From JBFHES01 sp041584015 (GTDB lineage: Bacteria; Bacteroidota; Bacteroidia; Bacteroidales; M50B96): a stretch of 6,206 nt of DNA. The notes below the pieces were generated by a model. It was not told the DNA's origin. It worked only from the letters and a program-made list of their open reading frames with translations, and did no database searches. The DNA lies in NCBI GenBank assembly GCA_041584015.1, contig JBFHES010000264.1:1-6206 (forward strand), read 5' to 3'. The stretch's first letter is position 1. Each line of letters opens with the position of its first letter. Shown in pieces: positions 1 through 6,206 of the stretch. A program made the translations under genes and the position numbers.

Positions 1-1184
1 TAGCCTTCATACGCCGGATCGATAAAATATAATGTTGAATCGTAGTAGGTTTGTGCATTTCTGTACTCAGGAACTTTGAAATAAATATCGGCCATTGCTA
101 AAAACGAACTTGCCTTTTGGTCGGTATTAGCTACACTCTTTTCAGCGGACAGTTTGTAATACTCCAAAGCCTGAGGTGTATCACCTTGTTTCATGGCTAT
201 CTCTGCAAGGGCAAAATAAATCTGATCCTGGAACTCAATATTCTTGTCGTCTTTGAGCATTTTGGTAAGCTCCTTTATCAGGTCATCTCCACTACCATAT
301 TTGGTACTAAATGAACTTGCCTTACGAATTTGTGCATTAAAAGCCATTTCGTATGGCGGGTTCGACTTTATTACCTGTGAGTACATTTCTGTAGCGCTTG
401 GATACTGCTCTAACTTTTGATGAATTTGTGCCAGAATGAACTTGTAACGTACACGATCTTTTTTCTTTCGTCCGAACTCTACTGCTTTTTTTAAGTAAGG
501 AATACTCTCCTCAAACTTCGCCTGCTTTAAATAATAATCGGCGTAGGTGATGTATAAATCGCCTTTTAACTTCTTCGGAAACTTTTTATCGCCTTCAATA
601 AAGTCTAAATATTCTCGGGCTTTAACATAGTTTGCTTGTTCGTTATAGGTTCTGGTTAGCCACAGGTAGGCATCATAACGCACCTCTTCTTTGGGGAAAT
701 TCTGAATAACATACTCAAAATTCTGAATGGCCTGCATAAAATCATGCTTCATAAAATGTGCCTGTCCCATTAACAGATAGGCATCATCAACAAAATTGTT
801 GTATTCGCTTTTTGCGTAAAACTCACGTTCCTTCTTCGACTTCTTTCCCTTTTTACGTTTTGGCTTTGCCTTAATGGAATGAAGCTTCACCAATTTAGAG
901 GCTTTCTTAATGGCCTTATCCATATCCGGATAAACCGTTCGGGCAATGGACTCATCGCTAAATTTAAATGGCTTTAATATTTCTGAGTAATTGTCCTGAT
1001 ATCCTGCGTCGATACGTAACATGCCGCCCTTGTACGACTCACGTCCGTTGAAATAGACATTATAGTAGGATGTTAGATTATGATAGCCACGACTTAAAGA
1101 AGTGTTCTTCTCGGTTGAACATCCCCAAAATATTCCTACAGTGAGCAGTAGCAGACTTGTATATATTGTTATTCTTTTACTCAA
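1..1184 (-). CDS. sprE: SprE/PorW-family T9SS TPR lipoprotein (partial, C-terminus beyond left edge)
   Basis: An open frame of 394 complete codons runs without a stop from a TTG at 1184 to the left edge. Residues 1-21 form a lipoprotein signal peptide (SKR, then a Leu-rich core, then IFWG) ending at a probable lipidated Cys22. Residues 31-47 (SRGYHNLTSYYNVYFNG) match the conserved N-terminal signature I associate with SprE/PorW. Residues 105-120 are a very basic Lys/Arg linker. From about residue 130 onward there are repeated helical pairs typical of tetratricopeptide repeats, such as DDAYLLMGQAHFMKHDFMQA and AYLWLTRTYNEQANYVKARE. In the family, SprE/PorW is an outer-membrane lipoprotein needed for type IX secretion and gliding, and is reported to link the PorK/PorN ring to the SprA/Sov translocon. 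Family members are longer than this fragment. It lies downstream of an adhesin/SprF operon but behind a terminator, so it is probably transcribed separately. The family call is confident; the symbol is from recognition only. Confidence 0.88.
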   Translation of the reverse strand, partial: MSKRITIYTSLLLLTVGIFWGCSTEKNTSLSRGYHNLTSYYNVYFNGRESYKGGMLRIDAGYQDNYSEILKPFKFSDESIARTVYPDMDKAIKKASKLVKLHSIKAKPKRKKGKKSKKEREFYAKSEYNNFVDDAYLLMGQAHFMKHDFMQAIQNFEYVIQNFPKEEVRYDAYLWLTRTYNEQANYVKAREYLDFIEGDKKFPKKLKGDLYITYADYYLKQAKFEESIPYLKKAVEFGRKKKDRVRYKFILAQIHQKLEQYPSATEMYSQVIKSNPPYEMAFNAQIRKASSFSTKYGSGDDLIKELTKMLKDDKNIEFQDQIYFALAEIAMKQGDTPQALEYYKLSAEKSVANTDQKASSFLAMADIYFKVPEYRNAQTYYDSTLYFIDPAYEG

Positions 1185-1190
1185 AACTTA

Positions 1191-1196
1191 CCTCTT
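1191..1196 (-). promoter_or_regulatory. Ribosome binding site supporting the TTG start of sprE
   Basis: The minus strand reads AAGAGG six bases before the TTG at 1184. An in-frame TAA (1190-1188) directly precedes the reading frame, so no earlier start exists. The first in-frame ATG (Met55) would remove the whole lipoprotein signal. The TTG is therefore the best start, and this purine-rich stretch is the only candidate Shine-Dalgarno site. Confidence 0.6.
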
Positions 1197-1227
1197 TTCA
1201 GTTATTGATTAACTAACTAAATTTTTA

Positions 1228-1235
1228 CAAAAATA
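1228..1235 (-). promoter_or_regulatory. Candidate Bacteroidota -7 promoter element for sprE
   Basis: The minus strand reads TATTTTTG, an exact match to the Bacteroidota housekeeping -7 consensus TAnnTTTG, about 44 bases upstream of the TTG start. No good TTTG -33 element is seen at the usual 19-21 base spacing. The nearest TTG (1250-1248) is only 12 bases away. The region is very AT-rich, so a chance match is possible. Confidence 0.4.
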
Positions 1236-1354
1236 TTTTATTTTTTACAATTTGCTGTCGATTTTTAAAAATAGCGATAAATCAATCGATTACACCTTGT
1301 GACTGATACCGGACCAATTTACGATTTAAGCAATATTTCTAGGAAGACAGGTGT

Positions 1355-1383
1355 AAAAAAAAAGGAGCCTTACAGCTCCTTTT
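1355..1383 (-). terminator. Intrinsic terminator of the adhesin/PorP operon
   Basis: On the minus strand, six bases after the TAA of the PorP/SprF gene, a perfect 9-bp stem AAAAGGAGC/GCTCCTTTT encloses the six-base loop TGTAAG. The 3' arm runs into an unbroken T tract of nine bases. This is a textbook Rho-independent terminator for leftward transcription. Read on the plus strand the stem is followed by only four T, so it is mainly one-directional. Confidence 0.92.
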
Positions 1384-1389
1384 AAAATA

Positions 1390-3042
1390 TTATTGCTTGT
1401 AGATGTGTACCCACGAATCGTCGTATTCACCTTTTCTTGTTTCTCTCATTTTCTCAAGAGCAGGCTGTAGTTCTTTATAGAAATCGGTATAAATGTAATA
1501 CCACTTACGATCCTTATTGTAAAGTATATTCGACGTAATTCCCTTCTCTCCGGTCATCTTAACTGCACGCTGTGCATAGTCTAGTCTGCGGAATGAATAA
1601 ATAATTACATAACAACCATCCTTAACCGGACGCTCTACAATTGTTTCCTGATTATCGTCACCTGTTACAGTTTCAAGCTCCACTACATTCTCACCCTGAA
1701 CGCGCATTACATATTGCTTTAACTTATCAAGCTCGGCTTTAATTTCATCAAGTTCCTGACTGCTTGCGCCAGCTGCTGCTGCAGATCCTGATGGAGTAAC
1801 ACCGCTGCTTGTACCTTTATCTGTACCACCTGCAGGAACGATCTTCTCGCGAACAATAACAACTGAAGTATCGGCAACTGCACGTTTCTTCATTTCTGCT
1901 CTTAAACTATCTATTTCAGCTTTTAGCTCTTCTTCAAGTTTCTCGAGCTGTCCGCTCGGCTGCTCTTTCTCTTCGTTCTTAAGTGAATTTAATTGATTAT
2001 TCAACTTATCAATTTGAGATTTTAAGTTTTGTTGATTCTCCATCATGTCCATGATGTTATTGTTCAACTCACTATTATCAGAAACAGACTTACTGAACGT
2101 ATAGGTTAACAGAATTTCATGCGTTCCGTTTGAATTCATGGTTAACTCGGTATTGGCAATTTGATAAGCATAACCAATTCCTAAACCTTTAACAGTTAAA
2201 CCAGCACTTATTACATAGCTTTTGTTAGATGGACGAGCCGTAAAACCAATCCATTGTCCGCCAGCGTTTCCAGCAACCAGGTTCAAATCCATTTGAGAAA
2301 TAAGTCCATCAGTTTTATAAAGAATAGATGGCATTAAGTAAAACATCTCTTTACCTGATTTTACTTTATTCATATTCTCGTCATACTCATGACCATGTAA
2401 CTTAAACTTGTATCCACCATAGATTAAGTAATGGCGTTTCATCTCAAAGTTGTAATCATCATAACCATTTCTGGCATAGGTTACCTTGTTATCTAAAAGA
2501 TGTGGAATGGCAGCACCAATCTCAAGCCCTTTAAGATTATATTTAAAGCCAAAATTAGCATCAAATGCAAATCCATCATAGTTACCATAAGATACGAGAA
2601 GATCTGTAGGATCGCCTATAAGGCCGTCGAAATTGATTTTATTCTCAATGAAACCTAATCCAAGACCAAAAGTTAATGAATGCTTTTTCTCTTTAGAGAT
2701 TCTTAGTTTATATGAATAATTTAAACTTCCTGATAAACGCTCGAGCATTGCTGCTTTATCGCTTGTAAGTTTTAAACCCAAACCTACTTTTTCGCTAAAA
2801 CTATCGTGAATAGCAAATGTAGATGTTACTGGTGCTCCCTGAACTCCCGACCACTTTTTATGAGAATCGAAGAGTGCTTGCATGTTTTCACTATCACCCG
2901 TGTTTGCAGGATTAATCATAAACATGCCGTGATTATACAGATTGTATGAAGGTATCTGCTGTGCTACGCCTGTCTTAACTACTAATACTAGAAAAATGAC
3001 GGCTATAATGTTGTAAAATCTTTTCATTTTCATTGTCCTCAT
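1390..3042 (-). CDS. PorP/SprF-family T9SS outer-membrane protein with coiled-coil and C-terminal SPOR-like domain
   Basis: The product has 550 residues. A signal peptide spans about residues 1-28 (basic MKMKRF, hydrophobic core, GVAQ cleavage region). Residues 29-317 match the PorP/SprF barrel: the start YNLYNHGMFMINPANTG, many alternating beta strands, and the closing GTHEILLTYTF. Usual family members are about 300-350 residues and end there. This one continues with a heptad-rich coiled coil (about 324-388), a Gly/Ser/Ala/Thr linker (about 402-427), another charged helix (428-450) and a SPOR-like domain (474-550: CYVIIYSF, KWYYIYTDF, SWVHIY). PorP/SprF proteins help secrete or anchor type B cargo, and the gene directly upstream encodes such a cargo, ending three bases before this start. 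SPOR domains bind peptidoglycan, so this protein probably links the outer membrane to the cell wall (inference). Start choice is open between ATG at 3042, 3033 and 3027; the last has AGG nine bases upstream. A terminator follows the stop. Confidence 0.88.
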   Translation of the reverse strand: MRTMKMKRFYNIIAVIFLVLVVKTGVAQQIPSYNLYNHGMFMINPANTGDSENMQALFDSHKKWSGVQGAPVTSTFAIHDSFSEKVGLGLKLTSDKAAMLERLSGSLNYSYKLRISKEKKHSLTFGLGLGFIENKINFDGLIGDPTDLLVSYGNYDGFAFDANFGFKYNLKGLEIGAAIPHLLDNKVTYARNGYDDYNFEMKRHYLIYGGYKFKLHGHEYDENMNKVKSGKEMFYLMPSILYKTDGLISQMDLNLVAGNAGGQWIGFTARPSNKSYVISAGLTVKGLGIGYAYQIANTELTMNSNGTHEILLTYTFSKSVSDNSELNNNIMDMMENQQNLKSQIDKLNNQLNSLKNEEKEQPSGQLEKLEEELKAEIDSLRAEMKKRAVADTSVVIVREKIVPAGGTDKGTSSGVTPSGSAAAAGASSQELDEIKAELDKLKQYVMRVQGENVVELETVTGDDNQETIVERPVKDGCYVIIYSFRRLDYAQRAVKMTGEKGITSNILYNKDRKWYYIYTDFYKELQPALEKMRETRKGEYDDSWVHIYKQ

Positions 3043-3045
3043 TTT

Positions 3046-4398
3046 TTATCGTAATAAAGTAATTGCGCCAGTGTATGAAATATCACCGTGCTTAATTAAA
3101 TAATAGTAGGCTCCTTCAGGGAGTTGATCGCCATTGGAAGTTCCATCCCAATCGTTGTTATAACCTTTTTGGTTGAGGACTTCTTCGCCCCAGCGGTTAT
3201 AGATTACCAATTCGTAACCCTCGCTTTCCAGTAAGTTTTTACTGGCCGCTAACCACACGTCGTTTTTACCATCGCCGTTTGGAGTTAGAATATTGTTTGG
3301 CTTTAAATCTACATCAACAGTAATTATTGCTGAACCTTTACAGCCAAACTCGTCGGTAACATCGAGGTTAAAAATTGTTGTTTCCTCAATATTTGTTACC
3401 GGATTTGGTGAAGCAGGATCGTTTAATCCGTAAACCGGAGTCCACCACCATTCAACTAAATTGGTTGTTGCACTGGCAACGCTTAATTCAACCTCGCCTC
3501 CGGGAACAACAGACTCTTCGCTAACAGCCAGGGTAATTTCCGGATTTGGATGTACATATACTTCTATCTGAGCTTTCGACTCGCAAGCTACCGGAGTAAA
3601 TCCAGCGTCGTTATGAGTTGAATAAACGGTAACTTCCATTACATTCTTGCCAAGCTGCAAATTACTTACTGCAATATTCGGAGAATAAATTCCAGGGCTT
3701 GTGTTTGCCGGAATTGTACTCCACTGCACATTATCGCCATAATTGATAACTGAAAGGTTAGCAACTTCGCCATAACACACATCATACAATTCGCTTTTAA
3801 TTACCGGCTCTGGTGTCTCGTATACTCTCACCTGGGTGGAATACGATCCGAAACATCCGTCGACAGTTTCAACAGTTAAGCTAACTGTATAAATATCCGG
3901 ATAAGGATAAAAGTGCATCGGGTTTTTGCTTCCGTCGGTTTCGCCATCGCCAAAAATCCAGTCCCATTCATAAACCTCTTCATCAGCAATTGTTGATGTG
4001 TTTACGAAAGTTGTTCTATTTCCAACACAGGCAGATGCTGCTGTGAAGGAAGGTTGGGGAATTGGAAGGATTTCTACGTTTTTGCTTTCAGAACCAATCA
4101 TTACGGAGTCTGTTGCAGAAGTATATCTGTATAACTCTAATGTTACGTAATAGATTCCAACCTGAGGAAAAGTGTTCTCAACTTCAGCTCCATAAGCAGG
4201 ATTACTCCCATCGTTAAAATACCAGAGATAAGCATCTATTCCGGCTGGATAGGTAGAGGTACTTACAAACTTAGTAACAGAACCGTCACACGGGCTGAAA
4301 TATTTAAAATCAGCGACCTGAGCATTAACAGCAATTCCGAGAATTGCTATTAATACTGTCGTAAATCCAAGCTTTTTAATAAAACCTTTCATAAACAT
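3046..4398 (-). CDS. Secreted PKD/Ig-like protein with type B T9SS (gliding motility-associated) C-terminal domain
   Basis: Residue numbers count from the TTG at 4410. A signal peptide runs to about residue 30 (KGFIKKLG, hydrophobic core, AVNAQ). PKD-like domain 1 covers about 33-115 with a degenerate WYFNDGS motif. PKD domain 2 covers about 118-197 with WIFGDGETDG. Two further Ig-like beta domains follow (about 200-288 and 289-368). Residues 372-454 are a full type B C-terminal domain: NNILTPNGDGKNDVW, then LVIYNRWGEEV, NDWDGT and LPEGAYYYLI. That domain directs type IX secretion and, in studied cases, depends on a PorP/SprF-type partner, which is encoded immediately downstream. The protein is probably exposed at the surface as an adhesin or structural component; no catalytic domain is visible. 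Start: an in-frame TAA lies directly before the TTG at 4410, so the choices are that TTG, ATG 4398 or ATG 4392. I prefer ATG 4398, which follows the A-rich stretch AAAAGAAAT. Confidence 0.88.
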   Translation of the reverse strand: MFMKGFIKKLGFTTVLIAILGIAVNAQVADFKYFSPCDGSVTKFVSTSTYPAGIDAYLWYFNDGSNPAYGAEVENTFPQVGIYYVTLELYRYTSATDSVMIGSESKNVEILPIPQPSFTAASACVGNRTTFVNTSTIADEEVYEWDWIFGDGETDGSKNPMHFYPYPDIYTVSLTVETVDGCFGSYSTQVRVYETPEPVIKSELYDVCYGEVANLSVINYGDNVQWSTIPANTSPGIYSPNIAVSNLQLGKNVMEVTVYSTHNDAGFTPVACESKAQIEVYVHPNPEITLAVSEESVVPGGEVELSVASATTNLVEWWWTPVYGLNDPASPNPVTNIEETTIFNLDVTDEFGCKGSAIITVDVDLKPNNILTPNGDGKNDVWLAASKNLLESEGYELVIYNRWGEEVLNQKGYNNDWDGTSNGDQLPEGAYYYLIKHGDISYTGAITLLR

Positions 4399-4432
4399 AT
4401 TTCTTTTCAATTAATAATTCTTTGTAAGTAAA

Positions 4433-6206
4433 CTATCGCCTGTTAATAATAACAGGCTTAGTTACTGATCCTTCATTCGATAAAATCTGAATCATATAAG
4501 TTCCATCACTGTACTTAGACAAGTCGTAATGTCTTTGTTCTGTGATTCCGATAGCTCTATACGTATCTTCAACAACCATACGACCTGTTACATCCATAAT
4601 TCGAATTACAACATCGCCAGTTAATTGTTCTGACTCAATTCTTAAATCGAAATCTCCGTTACTTGGGTTCGGGAATACGGTTACAGACTCACTTCCAAAT
4701 GCAACTTCATCAACATCGGTTGTTGCAAATATGCGGTAAGTAACAGTGCTCGTTCCACACTCGTTGGTTACTGTTAAGGTAACATTAAATGTATCGGTGT
4801 ATGTATACATATGGAATGCATTACTTGGGTAGTAATTTGTAAATGGTGCTGAACCATCGCCAAAGTCCCAAGTACACTCATCTCCGTTTGTTAATCCTGT
4901 AGAAGCATTAATGAATGTTACGTTTGCAAATGAAGTTACCCATAAGAAATCAGCTACTGGAGCTCCTTCGCCTGGTAATACTTCGTAACTAGCTGTAATA
5001 TCACAACCAGCAGCGTCTGTTACAGTAACATGATACATTCCCGCAACTAAGTTTTCAACTAAGGCTGCTGCTCCAACAGAAGCACCTAAGTCATCTTCCC
5101 AGTTATAAGTGTAAGGGCTTGTACCACCTACTACAGTAATCTCAATCGAACCATCTGAACCAGGACTACATGAAGCGTCAACAACAACAGCACCTGTAAT
5201 CTCTAACATTGTAGGCTGAGTAACCGTTGCACTTGTAGTTGCAATACAACCATTGGCATCAGTTAAGGTTAAGCTGTATGTTCCAGGACCTAATTGCTCA
5301 AGGTCTTCAGTAGTTGCTGAGTTCGACCACCAATAAGTATAAGGAGCAATACCTCCGGTAACTGTTACATCAACAGTACCATCGTACACACCGTAACAAG
5401 CAACATCAGTAGCCATAGCTGTTAAATCAAGAACAGTAGGCTCAGTAATTTCAATGCTTGCAACAAATTCACAACCATTAACATCGGTTACAGTAACTTC
5501 GTACATACCAGCAGTTAATCCGCTAATATCTTCAGTTACATCGCCGTTATCCCAGTTATAAGTATACAATCCAGGAATTCCGCCAAATACTGTAAGTTCG
5601 ATAGAACCATCAGCAGCTCCGTTACAGCTAACACCAAATCCGTTGAATGAAGAACTAACTTCGAGCACTCCACCTAACTCATCAGGCTGTGTAAGAATAA
5701 TGTCTTCCATTATTGAACAACCATTAGCATCGGTAACAAGTAATGAATAAGTTCCAGCACCAGCTCCTTCGAGCATTGCGCCAGCACCAACAGGAGCTCC
5801 GTTGACATCGAACCACTGATAAGTGTATGGTAATGTTCCACCATTTACATCAGAAGCAACCGTATCTGTTAAGTCGCCATAGCAAGCAACTGAATATCCA
5901 CTGTACATTCCGCCAGCTAGTCCCATATCAGTTAATGATAGTTCTAATTGAGCTGGTTCAGAAACAGTAATTTCAAGATCATCAACACATCCATTTGCAT
6001 CAGTTACAGTTACTGTATAAGTTCCTGCTACTAAGTTTGCAATGCTATCAGTTGTAGTTCCATCCGCCCATAAGAAGCTATAAGGAGCAACACCGTATAA
6101 TGCAGTTAATGAAATATACCCGTCGTTAGCACCAAAACATGAAACACCTGTTCCGTTGAAACTACTTCCCATGTACGTTAGCTCAAGTACACCAGGTTCG
6201 GTTAAA
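4433..6206 (-). CDS. SprB-repeat surface protein with PKD and type A T9SS C-terminal domain (partial, N-terminus beyond right edge)
   Basis: Residue numbers count from an internal ATG at 6172. That ATG is not the real start: the frame stays open to the window edge, encoding LTEPGVLELTY, the tail of another repeat. Five SprB-like repeats follow, each with an early Cys in SC/AC and a late Cys in DANGC-type motifs, ending in a TQP/TEP/SEP linker. Then come a PKD domain (about 405-483, core WDFGDG at 435-440, flanked by Cys433 and Cys472) and a type A T9SS sorting domain (about 497-579: VFPNPSNGDFDL, VVIRIMDVTGR, YDLSKYSDGTYMIQIL, ending NRR). Type A domains direct export by the T9SS and are usually cleaved, with the protein attached to the surface by PorU. 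SprB-repeat proteins include the gliding adhesin SprB, so a long surface adhesin is likely; the full length cannot be judged here. The next gene begins 22 or 34 bases after the TAG, suggesting one operon. It is not SprB itself, which carries a type B domain. Confidence 0.9.
   Translation of the reverse strand, partial: LTEPGVLELTYMGSSFNGTGVSCFGANDGYISLTALYGVAPYSFLWADGTTTDSIANLVAGTYTVTVTDANGCVDDLEITVSEPAQLELSLTDMGLAGGMYSGYSVACYGDLTDTVASDVNGGTLPYTYQWFDVNGAPVGAGAMLEGAGAGTYSLLVTDANGCSIMEDIILTQPDELGGVLEVSSSFNGFGVSCNGAADGSIELTVFGGIPGLYTYNWDNGDVTEDISGLTAGMYEVTVTDVNGCEFVASIEITEPTVLDLTAMATDVACYGVYDGTVDVTVTGGIAPYTYWWSNSATTEDLEQLGPGTYSLTLTDANGCIATTSATVTQPTMLEITGAVVVDASCSPGSDGSIEITVVGGTSPYTYNWEDDLGASVGAAALVENLVAGMYHVTVTDAAGCDITASYEVLPGEGAPVADFLWVTSFANVTFINASTGLTNGDECTWDFGDGSAPFTNYYPSNAFHMYTYTDTFNVTLTVTNECGTSTVTYRIFATTDVDEVAFGSESVTVFPNPSNGDFDLRIESEQLTGDVVIRIMDVTGRMVVEDTYRAIGITEQRHYDLSKYSDGTYMIQILSNEGSVTKPVIINRR
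4973..6206 (-). repeat. Tandem SprB-type protein repeats (five complete units plus a tail)
   Basis: The units, in translation order, are 6187-5948 (80 residues), 5947-5678 (90), 5677-5432 (82), 5431-5207 (75) and 5206-4973 (78); 6206-6188 is the end of an earlier unit. Each shows the SprB pattern: early Cys, a YTYxW or YSFLW core, an AGTY/AGMY turn, TVTDANGC and a final xxP. The early and late Cys pairs (12/62, 97/152, 183/234, 259/309, 335/390) are spaced 50-55 residues apart, suiting one disulfide per unit (inference). The units differ strongly at both protein and DNA level, so this is an old array with no sign of recent copying. Confidence 0.85.

Larger units (their letters stand above)
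1185..1389. other. AT-rich intergenic region between the adhesin operon and sprE
   Basis: This 205-bp stretch holds the terminator of the right-hand operon, the candidate sprE promoter and the sprE ribosome binding site. The rest is AT-rich with no convincing small ORF, RNA gene or riboswitch-like fold. The separation by a terminator and a new promoter is the reason for treating sprE as its own transcription unit. Confidence 0.6.

Noticed and set aside
117..314. 65-codon open frame on the plus strand
   Set aside because: It lies wholly inside the SprE/PorW-like gene on the opposite strand, its product resembles no family I recognise, and it has no supporting start context.
1284..1291. Palindrome AATCGATT as a possible operator
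   Set aside because: It is only 8 bp in AT-rich DNA, does not extend further, and is not repeated nearby.
1290..1356. Inverted pair TTACACCT (1290-1297) and AGGTGTAA (1349-1356)
   Set aside because: The arms are only 8 bp and 51 bases apart, a match likely to arise by chance in a 205-bp region; one arm also overlaps the terminator T tract.
4411..4432. Possible promoter or terminator between the two secreted-protein genes
   Set aside because: The 22-base gap has no hairpin and no TAnnTTTG element; the genes look co-transcribed.
4542..4739. 65-codon open frame on the plus strand
   Set aside because: It is antisense to the PKD/type A C-terminal coding region, which is clearly real; the Thr/Ser/Ile-rich product is typical of a shadow frame.
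6170..6172. ATG as start of the SprB-repeat protein
   Set aside because: The frame continues upstream to the window edge without a stop and encodes the expected repeat sequence (LTEPGVLELTY), so this Met is internal.
4973..6206. Recent tandem DNA duplication or phase-variable repeat
   Set aside because: The units differ in length (75-90 residues) and sequence, with only short shared DNA words, so they are old protein-level repeats.

Overview
The window reads as chromosomal DNA of a Bacteroidota bacterium. The evidence is the set of type IX secretion system (T9SS) signatures: SprB-type repeats, a type A and a type B C-terminal secretion signal, a PorP/SprF-family barrel and an SprE/PorW-type lipoprotein. 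There is also a Bacteroidota-style -7 promoter element (TAnnTTTG). The sequence is moderately AT-rich. A marine or anaerobic Bacteroidales/Marinilabiliales-type organism would fit, but nothing here fixes the genus.

All four genes lie on the minus strand, so transcription runs from the right edge to the left edge. Three form one apparent operon. The first (right edge to 4433) is the C-terminal part of a large secreted repeat protein, with five SprB-like repeats plus the tail of a sixth, a PKD domain and a type A T9SS signal. After a 22-34 nt gap comes a PKD/Ig-like protein of about 450 residues with a type B ('gliding motility-associated') signal (about 4398 to 3046). Three nucleotides later begins a PorP/SprF-family outer-membrane barrel with an unusual C-terminal extension of coiled coil, Gly/Ser/Ala linker and SPOR-like peptidoglycan-binding domain (3042 to 1390). 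A strong intrinsic terminator (1383-1355) closes the operon. The operon promoter lies outside the window.

After a 205-bp AT-rich intergenic region with one plausible promoter, a second unit starts at a TTG codon (1184) and runs off the left edge. It encodes the N-terminal 394 residues of an SprE/PorW-family TPR lipoprotein, a core part of the T9SS.

Together the genes look like a T9SS surface-adhesin module: two secreted, probably surface-displayed proteins with different sorting signals, a dedicated PorP/SprF partner that may be tied to peptidoglycan through its SPOR domain, and a core secretion lipoprotein next door. The most interesting points are the PorP/SprF-coiled-coil-SPOR fusion and the pairing of type A and type B cargo in one operon. 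No RNA genes, mobile elements or CRISPR arrays were seen.
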